Shown: positions 19,434-28,437, counted from the first letter of the stretch. The stretch: DNA of 41,773 nt from Gammaproteobacteria bacterium (GCA_026981935.1 JALSIC010000099.1:1-41773), one strand, 5' to 3'. The notes: generated from the sequence alone by a model not told the origin. A program made the numbers and translations.

Positions 19434-20440
19434 TGGCCTTGCTGAGAAAGCTTGTCGGCGCACTCATCATCGCGGCCAGTTTCGGCGGGGGCTGGATTCT
19501 GATGGATCTGCAACAATATGTCCGGACACCGCTGCCCGTGGAGATTTCCCAGTCGTTCACGGTGGCGCCTGGAGACAATCTCATTACCGTTGCCGAGACG
19601 CTGCGTGAGCGGGGCATCGTGCAGCACCCCCGGTATCTCGTCTGGTATGCGCGCTGGCAGGGAGATGCGGATCACATCCAGGCGGGCGAATATGTGCTGG
19701 AACCGGGACTGACCCCTGCAGTCCTGCTGGAACGCCTGACCCAGGGCGGCGTGGCGCAGTATGCCGTCACCATTCCAGAAGGCTGGACCTTCCGCCAGAT
19801 GCTCCAGGCACTGTGGCGCAATGACAAGCTGCGGCCCACCCTGCAGGGACTGGATGACGAGGCCATCATGGCGCGCCTGGGCCACCCCGGGGAACACCCC
19901 GAGGGACGTTTCTTTCCCGACACCTATATTTTCACGCGTGACACCACCGATGCGGCCATTCTGTCCCGGGCCTATGACGCCATGGCCCGGCGGCTGGCGC
20001 GGGAATGGGCGCAGCGTGCCCCGGGCCTGCCGTACAAGACACCCTACGAAGCCCTCATCATGGCCTCCATCATCGAAAAGGAGACCGCCATACCCGAGGA
20101 GCGGGCCATGATCGCGGGCGTGTTCGTGCGCCGCCTGCAGCGCAACATGCGCCTGCAGACCGATCCCACCGTGATCTACGGCCTGGGGGAGGATTTCGAC
20201 GGCAATCTGCGGCGTCGCGACCTGAAGCGCGATACGCCCTACAATACCTATGTCAGGCGGGGCCTGCCTCCCACGCCCATCGCGCTGCCCGGTGCGGATT
20301 CGCTGCATGCGGCCTTGCATCCGGCACCGGGTGATGCCCTCTATTTCGTGGCGCGGGGCGACGGCAGCCATTATTTCTCGGCCACCATCGAAGAACACAA
20401 TGCCGCCGTCAGGCGCTATCAGTTGAACAGGGGTAATTGA
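19433..20440 (+). CDS. mltG: Endolytic murein transglycosylase MltG
   Basis: A 335-residue membrane-anchored lytic transglycosylase that cleaves nascent glycan strands and limits their length. An N-terminal membrane segment spans about residues 6-25, then a LysM-like subdomain, and the YceG catalytic domain has the conserved IIEKET glutamates (E215/E217), LQTDPTVIYG and NTYVRRGLPPTPI. Its start overlaps the pabC stop by one base, and the order pabC-mltG-tmk-holB is the same as in E. coli. Confidence 0.95.
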   Translation: MALLRKLVGALIIAASFGGGWILMDLQQYVRTPLPVEISQSFTVAPGDNLITVAETLRERGIVQHPRYLVWYARWQGDADHIQAGEYVLEPGLTPAVLLERLTQGGVAQYAVTIPEGWTFRQMLQALWRNDKLRPTLQGLDDEAIMARLGHPGEHPEGRFFPDTYIFTRDTTDAAILSRAYDAMARRLAREWAQRAPGLPYKTPYEALIMASIIEKETAIPEERAMIAGVFVRRLQRNMRLQTDPTVIYGLGEDFDGNLRRRDLKRDTPYNTYVRRGLPPTPIALPGADSLHAALHPAPGDALYFVARGDGSHYFSATIEEHNAAVRRYQLNRGN

Positions 20441-20466
20441 ACAAGCAAATGACAGGGAGCAGGCGC

Positions 20467-21102
20467 ATGAGAGCAGGGCGCTTCATTACCGTGGAGGGTA
20501 TCGAGGGCGTGGGCAAGAGCACCAACCTGCGCTTCGTCAAGGAATATCTGGAGCAGCAGGACCTGGATGTGGTCATGACCCGGGAGCCCGGGGGCACCAC
20601 GCTGGGAGAGTCCTTGCGCAGCCTGCTGCTGGATCCGCATCACAAGGACATGGCGGTGGATACGGAACTGCTGCTCATGTTCGCAGCACGGGCCGAGCAT
20701 ATTGCCGCGCTCATCCGGCCCGCCCTGACACGCGGCAGCTACGTGGTCTGTGACCGTTTCACCGATGCCACCTATGCCTATCAGGGCGCGGGTCGGGGCG
20801 TTCCCGAGGAACGCATCACCTTGCTCGAGGACTGGGTGCAGGGAGGGTTGCGCCCGGATCTCACCCTGCTGCTGGATCTGCCGGTGACGGTGGGCCGCGA
20901 GCGGGTGGCCGGGCGCCTCGGGAGTGCGGACCGCTTCGAGCAGGAAGAGGCCGATTTTTTCCAGCGTGTCCGGGACTGTTATCTGGCCCGTGCGGCACAC
21001 GAACCCGGACGTTTCCGCATCATCGATGCCACCCGACCCCTGCCCGAAGTCCAGTCTCAGCTTGCCGAGGTGCTGGCGGCGTGGCTGGAGGAGCAATCGT
21101 GA
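20467..21102 (+). CDS. tmk: Thymidylate kinase
   Basis: A 211-residue dTMP kinase making dTDP for DNA synthesis. The P-loop GIEGVGKST is near the N-terminus, TREPGGT binds dTMP, DRFTDATYAYQGAGR contains the DR motif, and the LID segment RLGSADRFEQEE carries an arginine as in E. coli-type enzymes. I chose the ATG at 20467 because GGGAG lies 9 bp upstream and the product then starts MRAGRFITVEG like other Tmk proteins; in-frame starts at 20437 (TTG, overlapping the mltG stop) and 20449 are possible. The stop overlaps holB. Confidence 0.95.
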   Translation: MRAGRFITVEGIEGVGKSTNLRFVKEYLEQQDLDVVMTREPGGTTLGESLRSLLLDPHHKDMAVDTELLLMFAARAEHIAALIRPALTRGSYVVCDRFTDATYAYQGAGRGVPEERITLLEDWVQGGLRPDLTLLLDLPVTVGRERVAGRLGSADRFEQEEADFFQRVRDCYLARAAHEPGRFRIIDATRPLPEVQSQLAEVLAAWLEEQS

Positions 21103-22097
21103 CGGACGGAGAAGAGGGGTTGCCGCTGCCCTGGCAGGAAGATGCCTGGCGTCGCCTCCAGGCGGCCCGCCGGCGGGATCGCCTGCCCCATGCCCTCCTG
21201 TTCCATGGCCCCGCGGGGACGGGGAAGAACCGGTTCGCCCGCCTGCTGGCCAGATCACTGCTCTGCGAACAAGCGGACGAGGCGGGCTTGCCCTGTGGAG
21301 CCTGCCGTGCTTGCACGCTCCAGGATGCCGGCAATCATCCCGATCTGCGGGAAGTGATGCCATTGGAAGACAAACAGCACATCGGCGTGGATCAGGTGCG
21401 CGCCATCGCCGAGTACCTCGCCCTGAAACCCCAGTACGGCGAGGTCCAGTGTGTTCTCATCACCCCCGCCGAGTGCCTCAATGAGAATGCCGCCAACAGT
21501 CTGCTGAAGACCCTGGAGGAGCCTACGCCCGGCGCCTGTCTGATCCTTGTGACTGCGCGGCCTGCTCTGCTTGCGGCCACCATTCGCAGCCGCTGTCAGA
21601 AATTCGCCTTTCCGGTCCCGCCAGTGGATCAGGCCTTGCCGTGGCTCGAAGCCCGCCTGCGCAGCGGGGAGGATTCGCGGCGCCTTTTGAATCTGGCCGA
21701 GGGCGCTCCCTTCGCGGCCCTGGCCCTGGCAGAGAGCGGGGGGGTCTCGTGGCGCCTGGAGATGCTGGCGCATCTGGAGCAACTGATGGAACGCAAGGCG
21801 GATGCACCGGCAGTGGCGGAGAAATGGCTAAAGTCGGGGGCAAAAGAATCGCTATATGGTTTGTACACATGGATTACGGCGCTGATCCGCCTGCGCATGG
21901 GGGGCGGGGGTTCCCCTGGCGATGCGGATCCGGAAGTGGCCCGCCGGCTGGGTTCACTGGCTCGTCGCATGGAGGTGCGGACCCTGTTTCAGCGCCTGGA
22001 CGAGGCCCGTGAAGCCCTGCGCCTGGTGGAACGCCAGATCAATGCGCAGCTGCTGCTGGAGGATGTCCTGATCGCCTGGCAGCAGAGCGTCGAATGA
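21099..22097 (+). CDS. holB: DNA polymerase III subunit delta'
   Basis: A 332-residue clamp-loader subunit. The N-terminal AAA+ region carries GPAGTGKN, so it retains the Walker A lysine that E. coli delta' lacks. A four-cysteine zinc module follows (C in LLCEQ, then PCGACRAC), then the sensor region and NSLLKTLEEP, and the SRC motif IRSRCQK. The GTG start at 21099 overlaps the tmk stop and has GGAGGAG 7 bp upstream. The context tmk-holB-pilZ-tatD is that of Pseudomonas. Confidence 0.94.
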   Translation: MTDGEEGLPLPWQEDAWRRLQAARRRDRLPHALLFHGPAGTGKNRFARLLARSLLCEQADEAGLPCGACRACTLQDAGNHPDLREVMPLEDKQHIGVDQVRAIAEYLALKPQYGEVQCVLITPAECLNENAANSLLKTLEEPTPGACLILVTARPALLAATIRSRCQKFAFPVPPVDQALPWLEARLRSGEDSRRLLNLAEGAPFAALALAESGGVSWRLEMLAHLEQLMERKADAPAVAEKWLKSGAKESLYGLYTWITALIRLRMGGGGSPGDADPEVARRLGSLARRMEVRTLFQRLDEAREALRLVERQINAQLLLEDVLIAWQQSVE

Positions 22098-22119
22098 GCA
22101 TGGAAACGAGCAGAACGAC

Positions 22120-22506
22120 ATGACCGAAACACAAGCTCCGAAAGGACCGCAGCGCCCGAGCGGCCAGAGCGGCCGCCAGGGTATCCTCTCACTGGCCATC
22201 AAGGACAAGGGTTCCCTGTACTCTGCCTATATCTCCTTTTTCAAGGGGGGCGGTATCTTCATCCCCACGAACAAGGAATACGCCCTGGGTGACGAGGTGT
22301 TCATCCTCCTCACCTTGATGGACGAAACCGAAAAGATGCCGGTGGTGGGAAAAGTGGCCTGGATCAACCCGAAGGGCGCGCAAGGTCACTTCGTCCCGGG
22401 TATTGGCGTGCAGTTCACGGACAAGGACAGCGAGGCCGTGCGCAACAAGATCGAGACCTATCTTGCCGGTGCGCTCAAGTCGGATCGCATGACTCATACC
22501 ATGTGA
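22120..22506 (+). CDS. pilZ: PilZ-domain type IV pilus protein
   Basis: A 128-residue protein closely resembling P. aeruginosa PilZ: GILSLAIKDKGSLY, GGIFIPTNKEYALGDEVF, VVGKVAWINPKGAQG, GVGVQF-like GIGVQF, and the nearly invariant C-terminus NKIETYLAGALKSDRMTHTM. It lacks the RxxxR and D/NxSxxG residues of c-di-GMP-binding PilZ proteins, as does P. aeruginosa PilZ, which instead works with the pilus regulator FimX and the ATPase PilB. The first 20 residues are a disordered glycine/proline/glutamine-rich tail. It sits 22 bp after holB. Confidence 0.94.
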   Translation: MTETQAPKGPQRPSGQSGRQGILSLAIKDKGSLYSAYISFFKGGGIFIPTNKEYALGDEVFILLTLMDETEKMPVVGKVAWINPKGAQGHFVPGIGVQFTDKDSEAVRNKIETYLAGALKSDRMTHTM

Positions 22507-22676
22507 AGGGGCCATGTGAAGGGGCCAGGGGCAGCACCATGTGAGCTGCCTGTGGCTCGTCCCTGCGGTGTATTTCCGCGATCACCCCGTGAGCTTGCCG
22601 ATATTCTTGCCAACATGGCATGTCTGCCCCATAATCCGGGCTCGATCCCTCAGCAAAGCAGTCCGGTAATCTTCCC

Positions 22677-23501
22677 ATGACAGACAGTCCTGTGTCCGTT
22701 TCTTCCGGTCCAGCTCCTGAGCTGGAACTGGTGGATTCCCATTGCCACCTGGACCGCCTCGATCTCGAAGCGCTGGGGATGGACCTGCCGGGCGTGCTGG
22801 AAAAGGCTGGAGAGCTGGGTGTTTCACGCATGCTTTGCGTCGGCATCAACCGCACCGAGCTGCCCCGGGTGCTGGCCCTGGCTGAACGCTATGCGCAGGT
22901 CTATGCTTCCGTGGGCGTTCACCCCAATGAGCGTGAAGCAACCGAAGTTTCTGTGGATGAGCTGCTGGCGCTGGCGGATCACCCCAGGGTCGTCGCCATC
23001 GGCGAGACGGGCCTGGACTATTTTCGCAGCGAGGGGGACCTGGGATGGCAGCGGGAGCGATTTCGCCGCCACATCGAGGCCGCCTTGCGCACTGGGTTGC
23101 CGCTCATCATCCATACGCGGGATGCGGCCGAGGATACCCTGCGAATCATGGCGGAAAGCGGGGCAGGGGAGGTGGGCGGCGTCATGCACTGTTTCACCGG
23201 TGACTGGGAGACCGCGAGTGCCGCGCTCGATCTGGGATTCTACATTTCCTTTTCCGGCATCGTGACATTCAGGAATGCACGCGCGCTCCAGGCCGTGGCG
23301 GCACAGGTGCCGGATGAACGCCTGCTGGTGGAAACGGATGCACCCTATCTGACGCCGGTTCCGTATCGGGGCAAGCCCAACCAGCCTGGCTACACCCGTC
23401 ACGTCGCGGAATGCCTGGCCGCCCTGCGTCACACTACTGTCGAACACATTGCCGCGATCACCACCAGAAACTTCAACAGGTTATTTAAGATAAAATATTA
23501 A
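22677..23501 (+). CDS. tatD: TatD-family metal-dependent DNase
   Basis: A 274-residue TIM-barrel hydrolase of the TatD/YcfH family. Metal ligands are visible in order: HxH in DSHCHLD, E in IGETGLDY, H in IIHTRDA, H in VMHCFTGD, and D in LLVETDAPYLTPVP. By position after holB (and pilZ) it corresponds to E. coli YcfH and to the TatD-family gene after pilZ in Pseudomonas. The 170-bp gap after pilZ carries a 13-bp direct repeat (CATGTGAAGGGGC, near 22500 and 22513) but no clear promoter. It converges with the next gene. Confidence 0.93.
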   Translation: MTDSPVSVSSGPAPELELVDSHCHLDRLDLEALGMDLPGVLEKAGELGVSRMLCVGINRTELPRVLALAERYAQVYASVGVHPNEREATEVSVDELLALADHPRVVAIGETGLDYFRSEGDLGWQRERFRRHIEAALRTGLPLIIHTRDAAEDTLRIMAESGAGEVGGVMHCFTGDWETASAALDLGFYISFSGIVTFRNARALQAVAAQVPDERLLVETDAPYLTPVPYRGKPNQPGYTRHVAECLAALRHTTVEHIAAITTRNFNRLFKIKY

Positions 23502-23549
23502 TATACTGAAAATATTGGATTAATATTTGGAGGCAACAGGGAAAGCGGA

Positions 23550-24695
23550 TCAGAGGGCTTCTGAAACCAGGTTCAGGGCATGATCGAGGCGGCGCCGGCT
23601 CGTATAGAAATGTGGCGAGAAACGTACAAATCCTGACCGTTCGGCGCAGATCACGCCATGTTCGCGCAGATAGTTCACCATGCTGGCGGTTTCCTTCTTG
23701 TCACAGGCAAAGGCCACGATACCTGACAGCCGTGATTCCCGTGCCTCGCTTACCACGTTGATCCCAGGTATATTGTTCAGCCTTTCAATGAGATAAGAGG
23801 TGTTTTTTATAATATTTCTGTATATGGTTTCGAGGCCGCATTCAAGCAACAGGGACAGACTGGCCGACAGGCCATGAATCCCCAGCATGTTGGGGCTGCC
23901 GCATTCGAAGCGGCGTGCGCTGGCGGCGGGTTGCCAGGCACGACGGTCGAAGTCATGGGGCGCTTCAGTCATGTGCCAGCCATACTGGGTCAGCCGCAGC
24001 CTCTCACACAGATCGCCGCGCACGTAAAACAGGCCCAGCCCTTCCGGCCCCAGCAGCCACTTGTGACCGTCGGCGGCCAGGAAATCCGCCTGGATGGCCT
24101 GAACATCGCACGGCAGGGCGCCCAGGCTCTGGATGGCATCCACGCAGAACAGAATGTCATTGGCGCGGCAGAATGCGCCGATGCGGGCCAGGTCCATGCG
24201 CAGGCCGTTGGCGAACTGCACGGAGCTGATGCTGATGAGCCGCGTATGGGCATCCACCTGCTCGAACAAGGCGTCTTCCGGCGTTTCGGACCCGGCCAGA
24301 TGCGCCTCGCGCACCGAAACCCCCAATGGTGCGAGAGACTCCCAGACGATGCGGTTGGAGGGAAACTCCATGTTGCTGATGACGACATTGTCTCCCGCCT
24401 GCCAGTCCAGGCCGTAGGCGACGAAGGAAAGTGCCTCGGAAGTGTTTTTGACCAGGGCGATATCGGCGGAAGAGGGGGCATTGAGCAGAGATTGCGCCTG
24501 GCGGCGCAGCAGGTGTTCGGTTTCCAGCCATCGGTCATAATGCAAAGGACCCAGCGCAACGTTTTCCCTGGCGAAGCGGGCGACGGCCTCGGCGGTACGC
24601 GCGGGCCAGGGTGCGACGCCGGCGTGATTGAGGTGGATGAGATTGGCCTCCTGCGGAAATTCCGCCTGCACGAGATGATCGAGGGATGTCTTCAC
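23550..24695 (-). CDS. Class V aminotransferase (cysteine desulfurase-like)
   Basis: A 381-residue fold-type I PLP enzyme of the class V group. The Schiff-base lysine is K212 in DGHKWLLGPEGLG, the aspartate contacting the PLP ring nitrogen is in CVDAIQSLG, and LVKNTSEALSFVAYGL forms the phosphate loop. I see no catalytic cysteine in the C-terminal lobe where IscS/SufS carry it, so desulfurase activity is not supported. I chose the GTG at 24695 because GGAG lies 7 bp upstream; an in-frame ATG at 24761 would add 22 residues with no ribosome site. A TATACT box lies upstream (about 24734) with a weak -35. Substrate unknown. Confidence 0.85.
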   Translation of the reverse strand: MKTSLDHLVQAEFPQEANLIHLNHAGVAPWPARTAEAVARFARENVALGPLHYDRWLETEHLLRRQAQSLLNAPSSADIALVKNTSEALSFVAYGLDWQAGDNVVISNMEFPSNRIVWESLAPLGVSVREAHLAGSETPEDALFEQVDAHTRLISISSVQFANGLRMDLARIGAFCRANDILFCVDAIQSLGALPCDVQAIQADFLAADGHKWLLGPEGLGLFYVRGDLCERLRLTQYGWHMTEAPHDFDRRAWQPAASARRFECGSPNMLGIHGLSASLSLLLECGLETIYRNIIKNTSYLIERLNNIPGINVVSEARESRLSGIVAFACDKKETASMVNYLREHGVICAERSGFVRFSPHFYTSRRRLDHALNLVSEAL

Positions 24696-24799
24696 TGTCC
24701 TGCTCCGTCTGGGTCCGATGTGCGGGAGTATACTGCGGTCAACGGCGTGTAACGAGTACATTGTCTTGTAAATGAATGCGGGGAAAACAAGGACATAAA

Positions 24800-25834
24800 A
24801 TGGAAAGCCCGTGCTGTCCCGCGCTGGGCATCTGTGGCTACAGCGGGGCGGGCAAGACCACGCTCATCGAGCGCCTGCTGCCGGTGCTTGCCAGACAAGG
24901 TTTGCGGGTCGCCGTCATCAAGCACGATGTGCACGGCCTCCAGGTGGATACGCCGGGCAAGGACAGTGACCGCCTGTTTCAGGCCGGTGCCGATGTGCTC
25001 CTTCACGGGCCCGGGGAAGGCTTCTACCGCTTCCACAAGACAGGGGGGGCCGTGCTGGAGAAAGCCCTGGATCTGCTGACCCCCCATTATGACCTGATCC
25101 TGGTGGAAGGGCACAAGGACACGCCACTGCCCCGCATCTGGCTGCAGAAAGCGGGGGAGGATTCGCCACCGCCCGGCATTCCCCCGCTGGCAGTGCTTCC
25201 CCGTGATGGCGACCGGCTTGGACTGGCCCAGGCACTGCTGGCCGACTGGCTGCAAAAGTACTGGCAGACGGTCCCCCTGCATGGATGCGTGCTCATCGGC
25301 GGCGCGAGCCGGCGCATGGGCCGGCCCAAGCATCTTATCGAACGGGCAGGACGCACCTGGCTGGAAAGGATCATCGAGGTCCTCCATGTGGCCTGCAAGG
25401 AAGTGGTGGTCTCCGGGGCAGGTGCGCTGCCACCGGGCCTCGCGGGGGATTGCATCAGGCTGCCCGATTGTCCCGATGCGGTGGGCCCCCTGGCCGGCGT
25501 CCTGTCGGCCATGCGCTGGTCACCCCAGGCCGCATGGATAATCTGCGCCTGCGACATGCCCGATTTCAGCGAACCCGCCCTCAAATGGTTGCTTGATCGA
25601 CGCACACCCGGCGTGTGGGGCATCATGCCCCGGCTTGGACCTGGCCAGCCGCCCGAGCCGCTGGGGGCCTGTTACGAACCCCGTGCCCGCCAAATCCTCG
25701 AACGTCAGAAGACCGCAGGGCAATGGCGTCTTCAGGATCTGGCACTGCACCACAAAATCAAAACCCCCATCGTGTCCGACGGATTGGCATGCGCCTGGCG
25801 CAATATCAACACACCAGGCCAGGCGCCTTTATAA
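24800..25834 (+). CDS. mobBA: MobB-MobA fusion (molybdopterin guanine dinucleotide synthesis)
   Basis: A 344-residue two-domain protein. Residues 1-155 are MobB-like: Walker A GYSGAGKTT (13-21), VIKHDVHG, the DTPGKDSDRLFQAGAD segment, and ILVEGHKD. Residues 160-344 are MobA-like: LIGGASRRMGRPK (nucleotide loop), GPLAGVLSAM, and CDMPDFSEPAL with the metal-binding aspartate. MobA attaches GMP to molybdopterin; MobB is an accessory GTPase. E. coli encodes these separately as mobA and mobB. The ATG at 24800 has AAGGA 8 bp upstream; an ATG at 24776 has no ribosome site. Confidence 0.92.
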   Translation: MESPCCPALGICGYSGAGKTTLIERLLPVLARQGLRVAVIKHDVHGLQVDTPGKDSDRLFQAGADVLLHGPGEGFYRFHKTGGAVLEKALDLLTPHYDLILVEGHKDTPLPRIWLQKAGEDSPPPGIPPLAVLPRDGDRLGLAQALLADWLQKYWQTVPLHGCVLIGGASRRMGRPKHLIERAGRTWLERIIEVLHVACKEVVVSGAGALPPGLAGDCIRLPDCPDAVGPLAGVLSAMRWSPQAAWIICACDMPDFSEPALKWLLDRRTPGVWGIMPRLGPGQPPEPLGACYEPRARQILERQKTAGQWRLQDLALHHKIKTPIVSDGLACAWRNINTPGQAPL

Positions 25835-25874
25835 TCTTCTATAGCGCATAATGTATATTATGTTAAATTTACAA

Positions 25875-26285
25875 TTTCCTTGTCATCTCGACCCCACTTC
25901 CCTGTCATCTCGACCCCACTTCCCTGTCATTTCGACCCCACTTCCCTGTCATTTCGACCGGAGGGAGAAATCCTGTCCCACCGCCCCAAGATTCCTCGCT
26001 GCGCTCGGAATGACGAGGAAGTGTCATTTCGACCGAAGGGAGAAATCCTGTCCCACCGCCCCAAGATTCCTCGCTGCGCTCGGAATGACGAGGAAGTGTC
26101 ATTTCGACCGGAGGGAGAAATCCTGTCCCACCGCCCCAAGATTCCTCGCTGCGCTCGGAATGACGAGGAAGTGTCATTTCGACCGAAGGGAGAAATCCTG
26201 TCCCACTGCACCCCAAGATTTCTCGCTCCGCTCGGAATGACAAAAGGGGTTGTCATTTCGACCGGAGGGAGAAATCACAGGCTGA
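25875..26285. repeat. Interspersed repeat cluster with a 75-bp tandem array
   Basis: Four head-to-tail units with a 75-bp period start at 25948, 26023, 26098 and 26173, each GTCATTTCGACCGRAGGG then GAGAAATCCTGTCCCACCG and an arm ending CGCTCGGAATGAC, and a fifth half unit starts at 26252. Each unit is an imperfect hairpin. About three short satellites (GTCATYTCGACCCCACTTCC) precede the array. It has the opposite orientation to the clusters at 1-530 and 14819-15099. The gap 25835-26346 contains no gene; it also holds a 13-bp palindrome CAGGTGTCACCTG at 26286-26298. Confidence 0.9.
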
Positions 26286-26346
26286 CAGGTGTCACCTGAT
26301 AACGACCAAACTCACCTGCGGCAATTGGGCGCAGCGCAATTACCAG

Positions 26347-28248
26347 TTATTCGGCCTTCCGGGCGGCGAGGTGGCGTTGCCACATGTTGTGGTAGGCCGC
26401 CTCCATGGCGCGGGCGAGACCCTGTCCGTCGCACAGGGGAGAGTCTTTCATGCGTTGGCGCAGGCCGGCTTTCAGACGGTACAGCCTGCGCTGGTCTTGT
26501 GCCAGTGCCACGGCCTTTTCGATGTACTCTTCCGGCGTCGTGGCGATAAGTTCTTCCAGGTTCAAGGCATGGAGCATGGTGGCGCTCAGGCGCTGGACGA
26601 AAAGGTGTCCGGCCAGCGTGATGACGGGCACGCCCATCCAGAGGGCATCCGCGGTGGTGGATCCCCCCGTGCGCGGGATGGTATCCAGCAGGATATCCAC
26701 GCGGTTGTAGAGGTCGAGGTGATCTCTGTAGGCGGGCGTGAAGGTGTGCAGTTCCAGACGCGAGGCAGGCAGGCCGGCGGCCTCGAATCGTGCCAGCAGG
26801 CGGCGGCGGATGGCGGTGTCCTGCAGCATCTGGCACTTGAGCAGCAGACGGCTGCCGGGTACGGCCTGGAGCACCTTGCTCCACAGGGCGACGGCTTCGT
26901 CGGAGATCTTGGTGATTTGATTGAAGCTGCCGAAGACGATGCCGCCGTCCACGGGTTTTTCCGCGGGGCGTGCTGTTACCGGCGGGGCTTCGGGCGCAGG
27001 CTGGTAGGCCAGGCAGCAGCGCGGCAGGCGCCAGAGGGCTTCGCTGGCCTGTTCCACGGTGTCCGCGGGATGGAGCACCGCATCGGTGATCCAGTAATCC
27101 ATGGCGTCCAGGCCCGTGGTGGCGAAATAACCCAGGTAGGTGGCCTGGATGGGGGCCGGCCGGTAGGTGAAGACCTTGAGCCGCGTGGTGGTATGCCCTG
27201 CCAGGTCGATGAGAATGTGGATACGGTCGTCATGGATGCACCGGGCCACGGCGGCATCGGATTCACCCTGAATAGTGCGCCAGTGATTGACCTGTTCCCT
27301 CAGGCGATGGCTCACGGCATCCGTTACGGCATTGTCGGCGTAGCAGAAGACCTCCACCTGGTCCGGGTCATGATGCGCCAGCAGGGGGGCGATGAAATAG
27401 CTGACTGCGTGCTGGTGGAAGTCGGGGGACAGGTAGCCGATGCGCAGCCGCTGCCCGGCCCGGGCAGGCGTGCGGCCGGATTCGTGGACAAAGGCATGTG
27501 CCCTCCCCTGTGCACCGTGGCGCGCATCCCACGCCCGGTGCGCTGCGAGCAGTTCCGCCGGCTCGCACAGGACGTGGAAGCTCAGCAGGAACAACAGACG
27601 GCTGTGTGCCAGGGCATTGTCGGGATCGATGCGCAGCGCGGCTTCATAGCTGGCCCGGGCTGCTTCGAGCTGCCCCAGCTTGCGCTGTACCCGTCCCAGG
27701 TTGGAATAGAAATGGGTCTGGTAGGTACGCCGGAGTTTCTCCGGGACCGGTGTGAGATAACAACGCGGGTTGTCGAAGGACGGTTGCGCCTGCAGGGCCC
27801 GGAGGTAGGCCTGCGCGGCCTCTTCCAGGCACAGCCGGTTGTACAGGGCATTGCCCAGCATGTACCAGGCCTCGGCGAAAACCGGGTCGATTTGTACCGC
27901 CTTGTGCAGCAGACCCGCCGCGCCGGCGTAGTCGTGGCTCTGGAGACATAGTCGGCCCAGGTGGTAACAAGCCTCTGCACAGGCGGGATGGCGTTGGAGG
28001 ATGCCGGTGAAGATCCGGGCGGCGTCCTTGCGCCGTCCCAGCCGCGTCAGCACCATACCCTGGAGCAGGAAGGCATCGAAATGGCCGGGGTGTTGGGCAA
28101 GGAAGCGCATGCAGTGATCCAGGGCTGCCTGCAGCCTGTCCTGCGCGGCCAGTGCCCTGACTTCCTTCAGAAGCTCTGGATCCGGCTGGGGATCCGCTTG
28201 AGGATCATCAGGTGGGTTTGTGGGGGGTGGATTTGTGGGCTGTGACAT
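26347..28248 (-). CDS. TPR-containing O-GlcNAc-transferase-like (GT41/SPINDLY) protein
   Basis: A 633-residue protein. A proline/aspartate-rich N-terminus (1-22, PTNPP and PDPQ repeats) precedes about five TPR repeats (residues 30-235, e.g. AEAWYMLGNALYNRLCLEEA). The C-terminal half resembles the glycosyltransferase domain of O-GlcNAc transferase: RIGYLSPDFHQHAVSYF, ILIDLAGHTTTRL, FGSFNQITKIS with the nucleotide-binding lysine nearby, and LDTIPRTGGSTTADALWMGVP. It is probably cytoplasmic. The acceptor is unknown. It lies 20 bp downstream of the tRNA-Leu 3' end on the same strand; the ATG lacks a clear ribosome site. Confidence 0.87.
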   Translation of the reverse strand: MSQPTNPPPTNPPDDPQADPQPDPELLKEVRALAAQDRLQAALDHCMRFLAQHPGHFDAFLLQGMVLTRLGRRKDAARIFTGILQRHPACAEACYHLGRLCLQSHDYAGAAGLLHKAVQIDPVFAEAWYMLGNALYNRLCLEEAAQAYLRALQAQPSFDNPRCYLTPVPEKLRRTYQTHFYSNLGRVQRKLGQLEAARASYEAALRIDPDNALAHSRLLFLLSFHVLCEPAELLAAHRAWDARHGAQGRAHAFVHESGRTPARAGQRLRIGYLSPDFHQHAVSYFIAPLLAHHDPDQVEVFCYADNAVTDAVSHRLREQVNHWRTIQGESDAAVARCIHDDRIHILIDLAGHTTTRLKVFTYRPAPIQATYLGYFATTGLDAMDYWITDAVLHPADTVEQASEALWRLPRCCLAYQPAPEAPPVTARPAEKPVDGGIVFGSFNQITKISDEAVALWSKVLQAVPGSRLLLKCQMLQDTAIRRRLLARFEAAGLPASRLELHTFTPAYRDHLDLYNRVDILLDTIPRTGGSTTADALWMGVPVITLAGHLFVQRLSATMLHALNLEELIATTPEEYIEKAVALAQDQRRLYRLKAGLRQRMKDSPLCDGQGLARAMEAAYHNMWQRHLAARKAE

Positions 28249-28268
28249 GGGGCATGTGTGGCTGACTG

Positions 28269-28355
28269 TGGTGCCCAGGGCCGGACTCGAACCGGCATGG
28301 GGTTGCCCCCGAGGGATTTTAAGTCCCTTGTGTCTACCAATTTCACCACCTGGGC
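28269..28355 (-). tRNA. tRNA-Leu (anticodon UAA)
   Basis: On the minus strand the gene folds as a class II tRNA. The 7-bp acceptor stem is GCCCAGG/CCTGGGC, the D-arm TGGTGAAATTGGTAGACAC is typical of tRNA-Leu, and the anticodon stem AGGGA/TCCCT closes a loop CTTAAAA with anticodon TAA. A variable arm GGGGGCAACCCC is present, and the T-arm contains GGTTCGAGTCC. The discriminator is A, and CCA is encoded at 28271-28269. It is 87 nt including CCA and intact. Confidence 0.97.
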
Positions 28356-28365
28356 CGGACCGACC

Positions 28366-28395
28366 ATTCTAGCGAGTACGGCCCGGGGTTGTAAA
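28366..28395 (-). promoter_or_regulatory. Promoter of tRNA-Leu
   Basis: On the minus strand TTTACA (28395-28390), an 18-bp spacer and TAGAAT (28371-28366), each five of six to consensus. The tRNA 5' end is 11 bp after the -10, leaving a leader of only a few nucleotides. The promoter lies between the tRNA and the ICE gene parA, so any element boundary is to the right of about 28396 or the promoter itself came with the element. Confidence 0.7.
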
Positions 28396-28437
28396 AAGCC
28401 TAACCCACGTCAGCACGGACACAGACGGGGGGTACAA

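Noticed and set aside
25948-26279. Regular 75-bp repeats as a CRISPR array
   Set aside because: The whole 75-bp unit is repeated with no unique spacers, and no cas genes are near.
28167-28367. Minus-strand 66-codon frame over tRNA-Leu
   Set aside because: It is the translated tRNA gene itself.
28396-28437. ICE attachment site between the tRNA promoter and parA
   Set aside because: No direct repeat of tRNA sequence is visible there; the boundary cannot be placed from this window.
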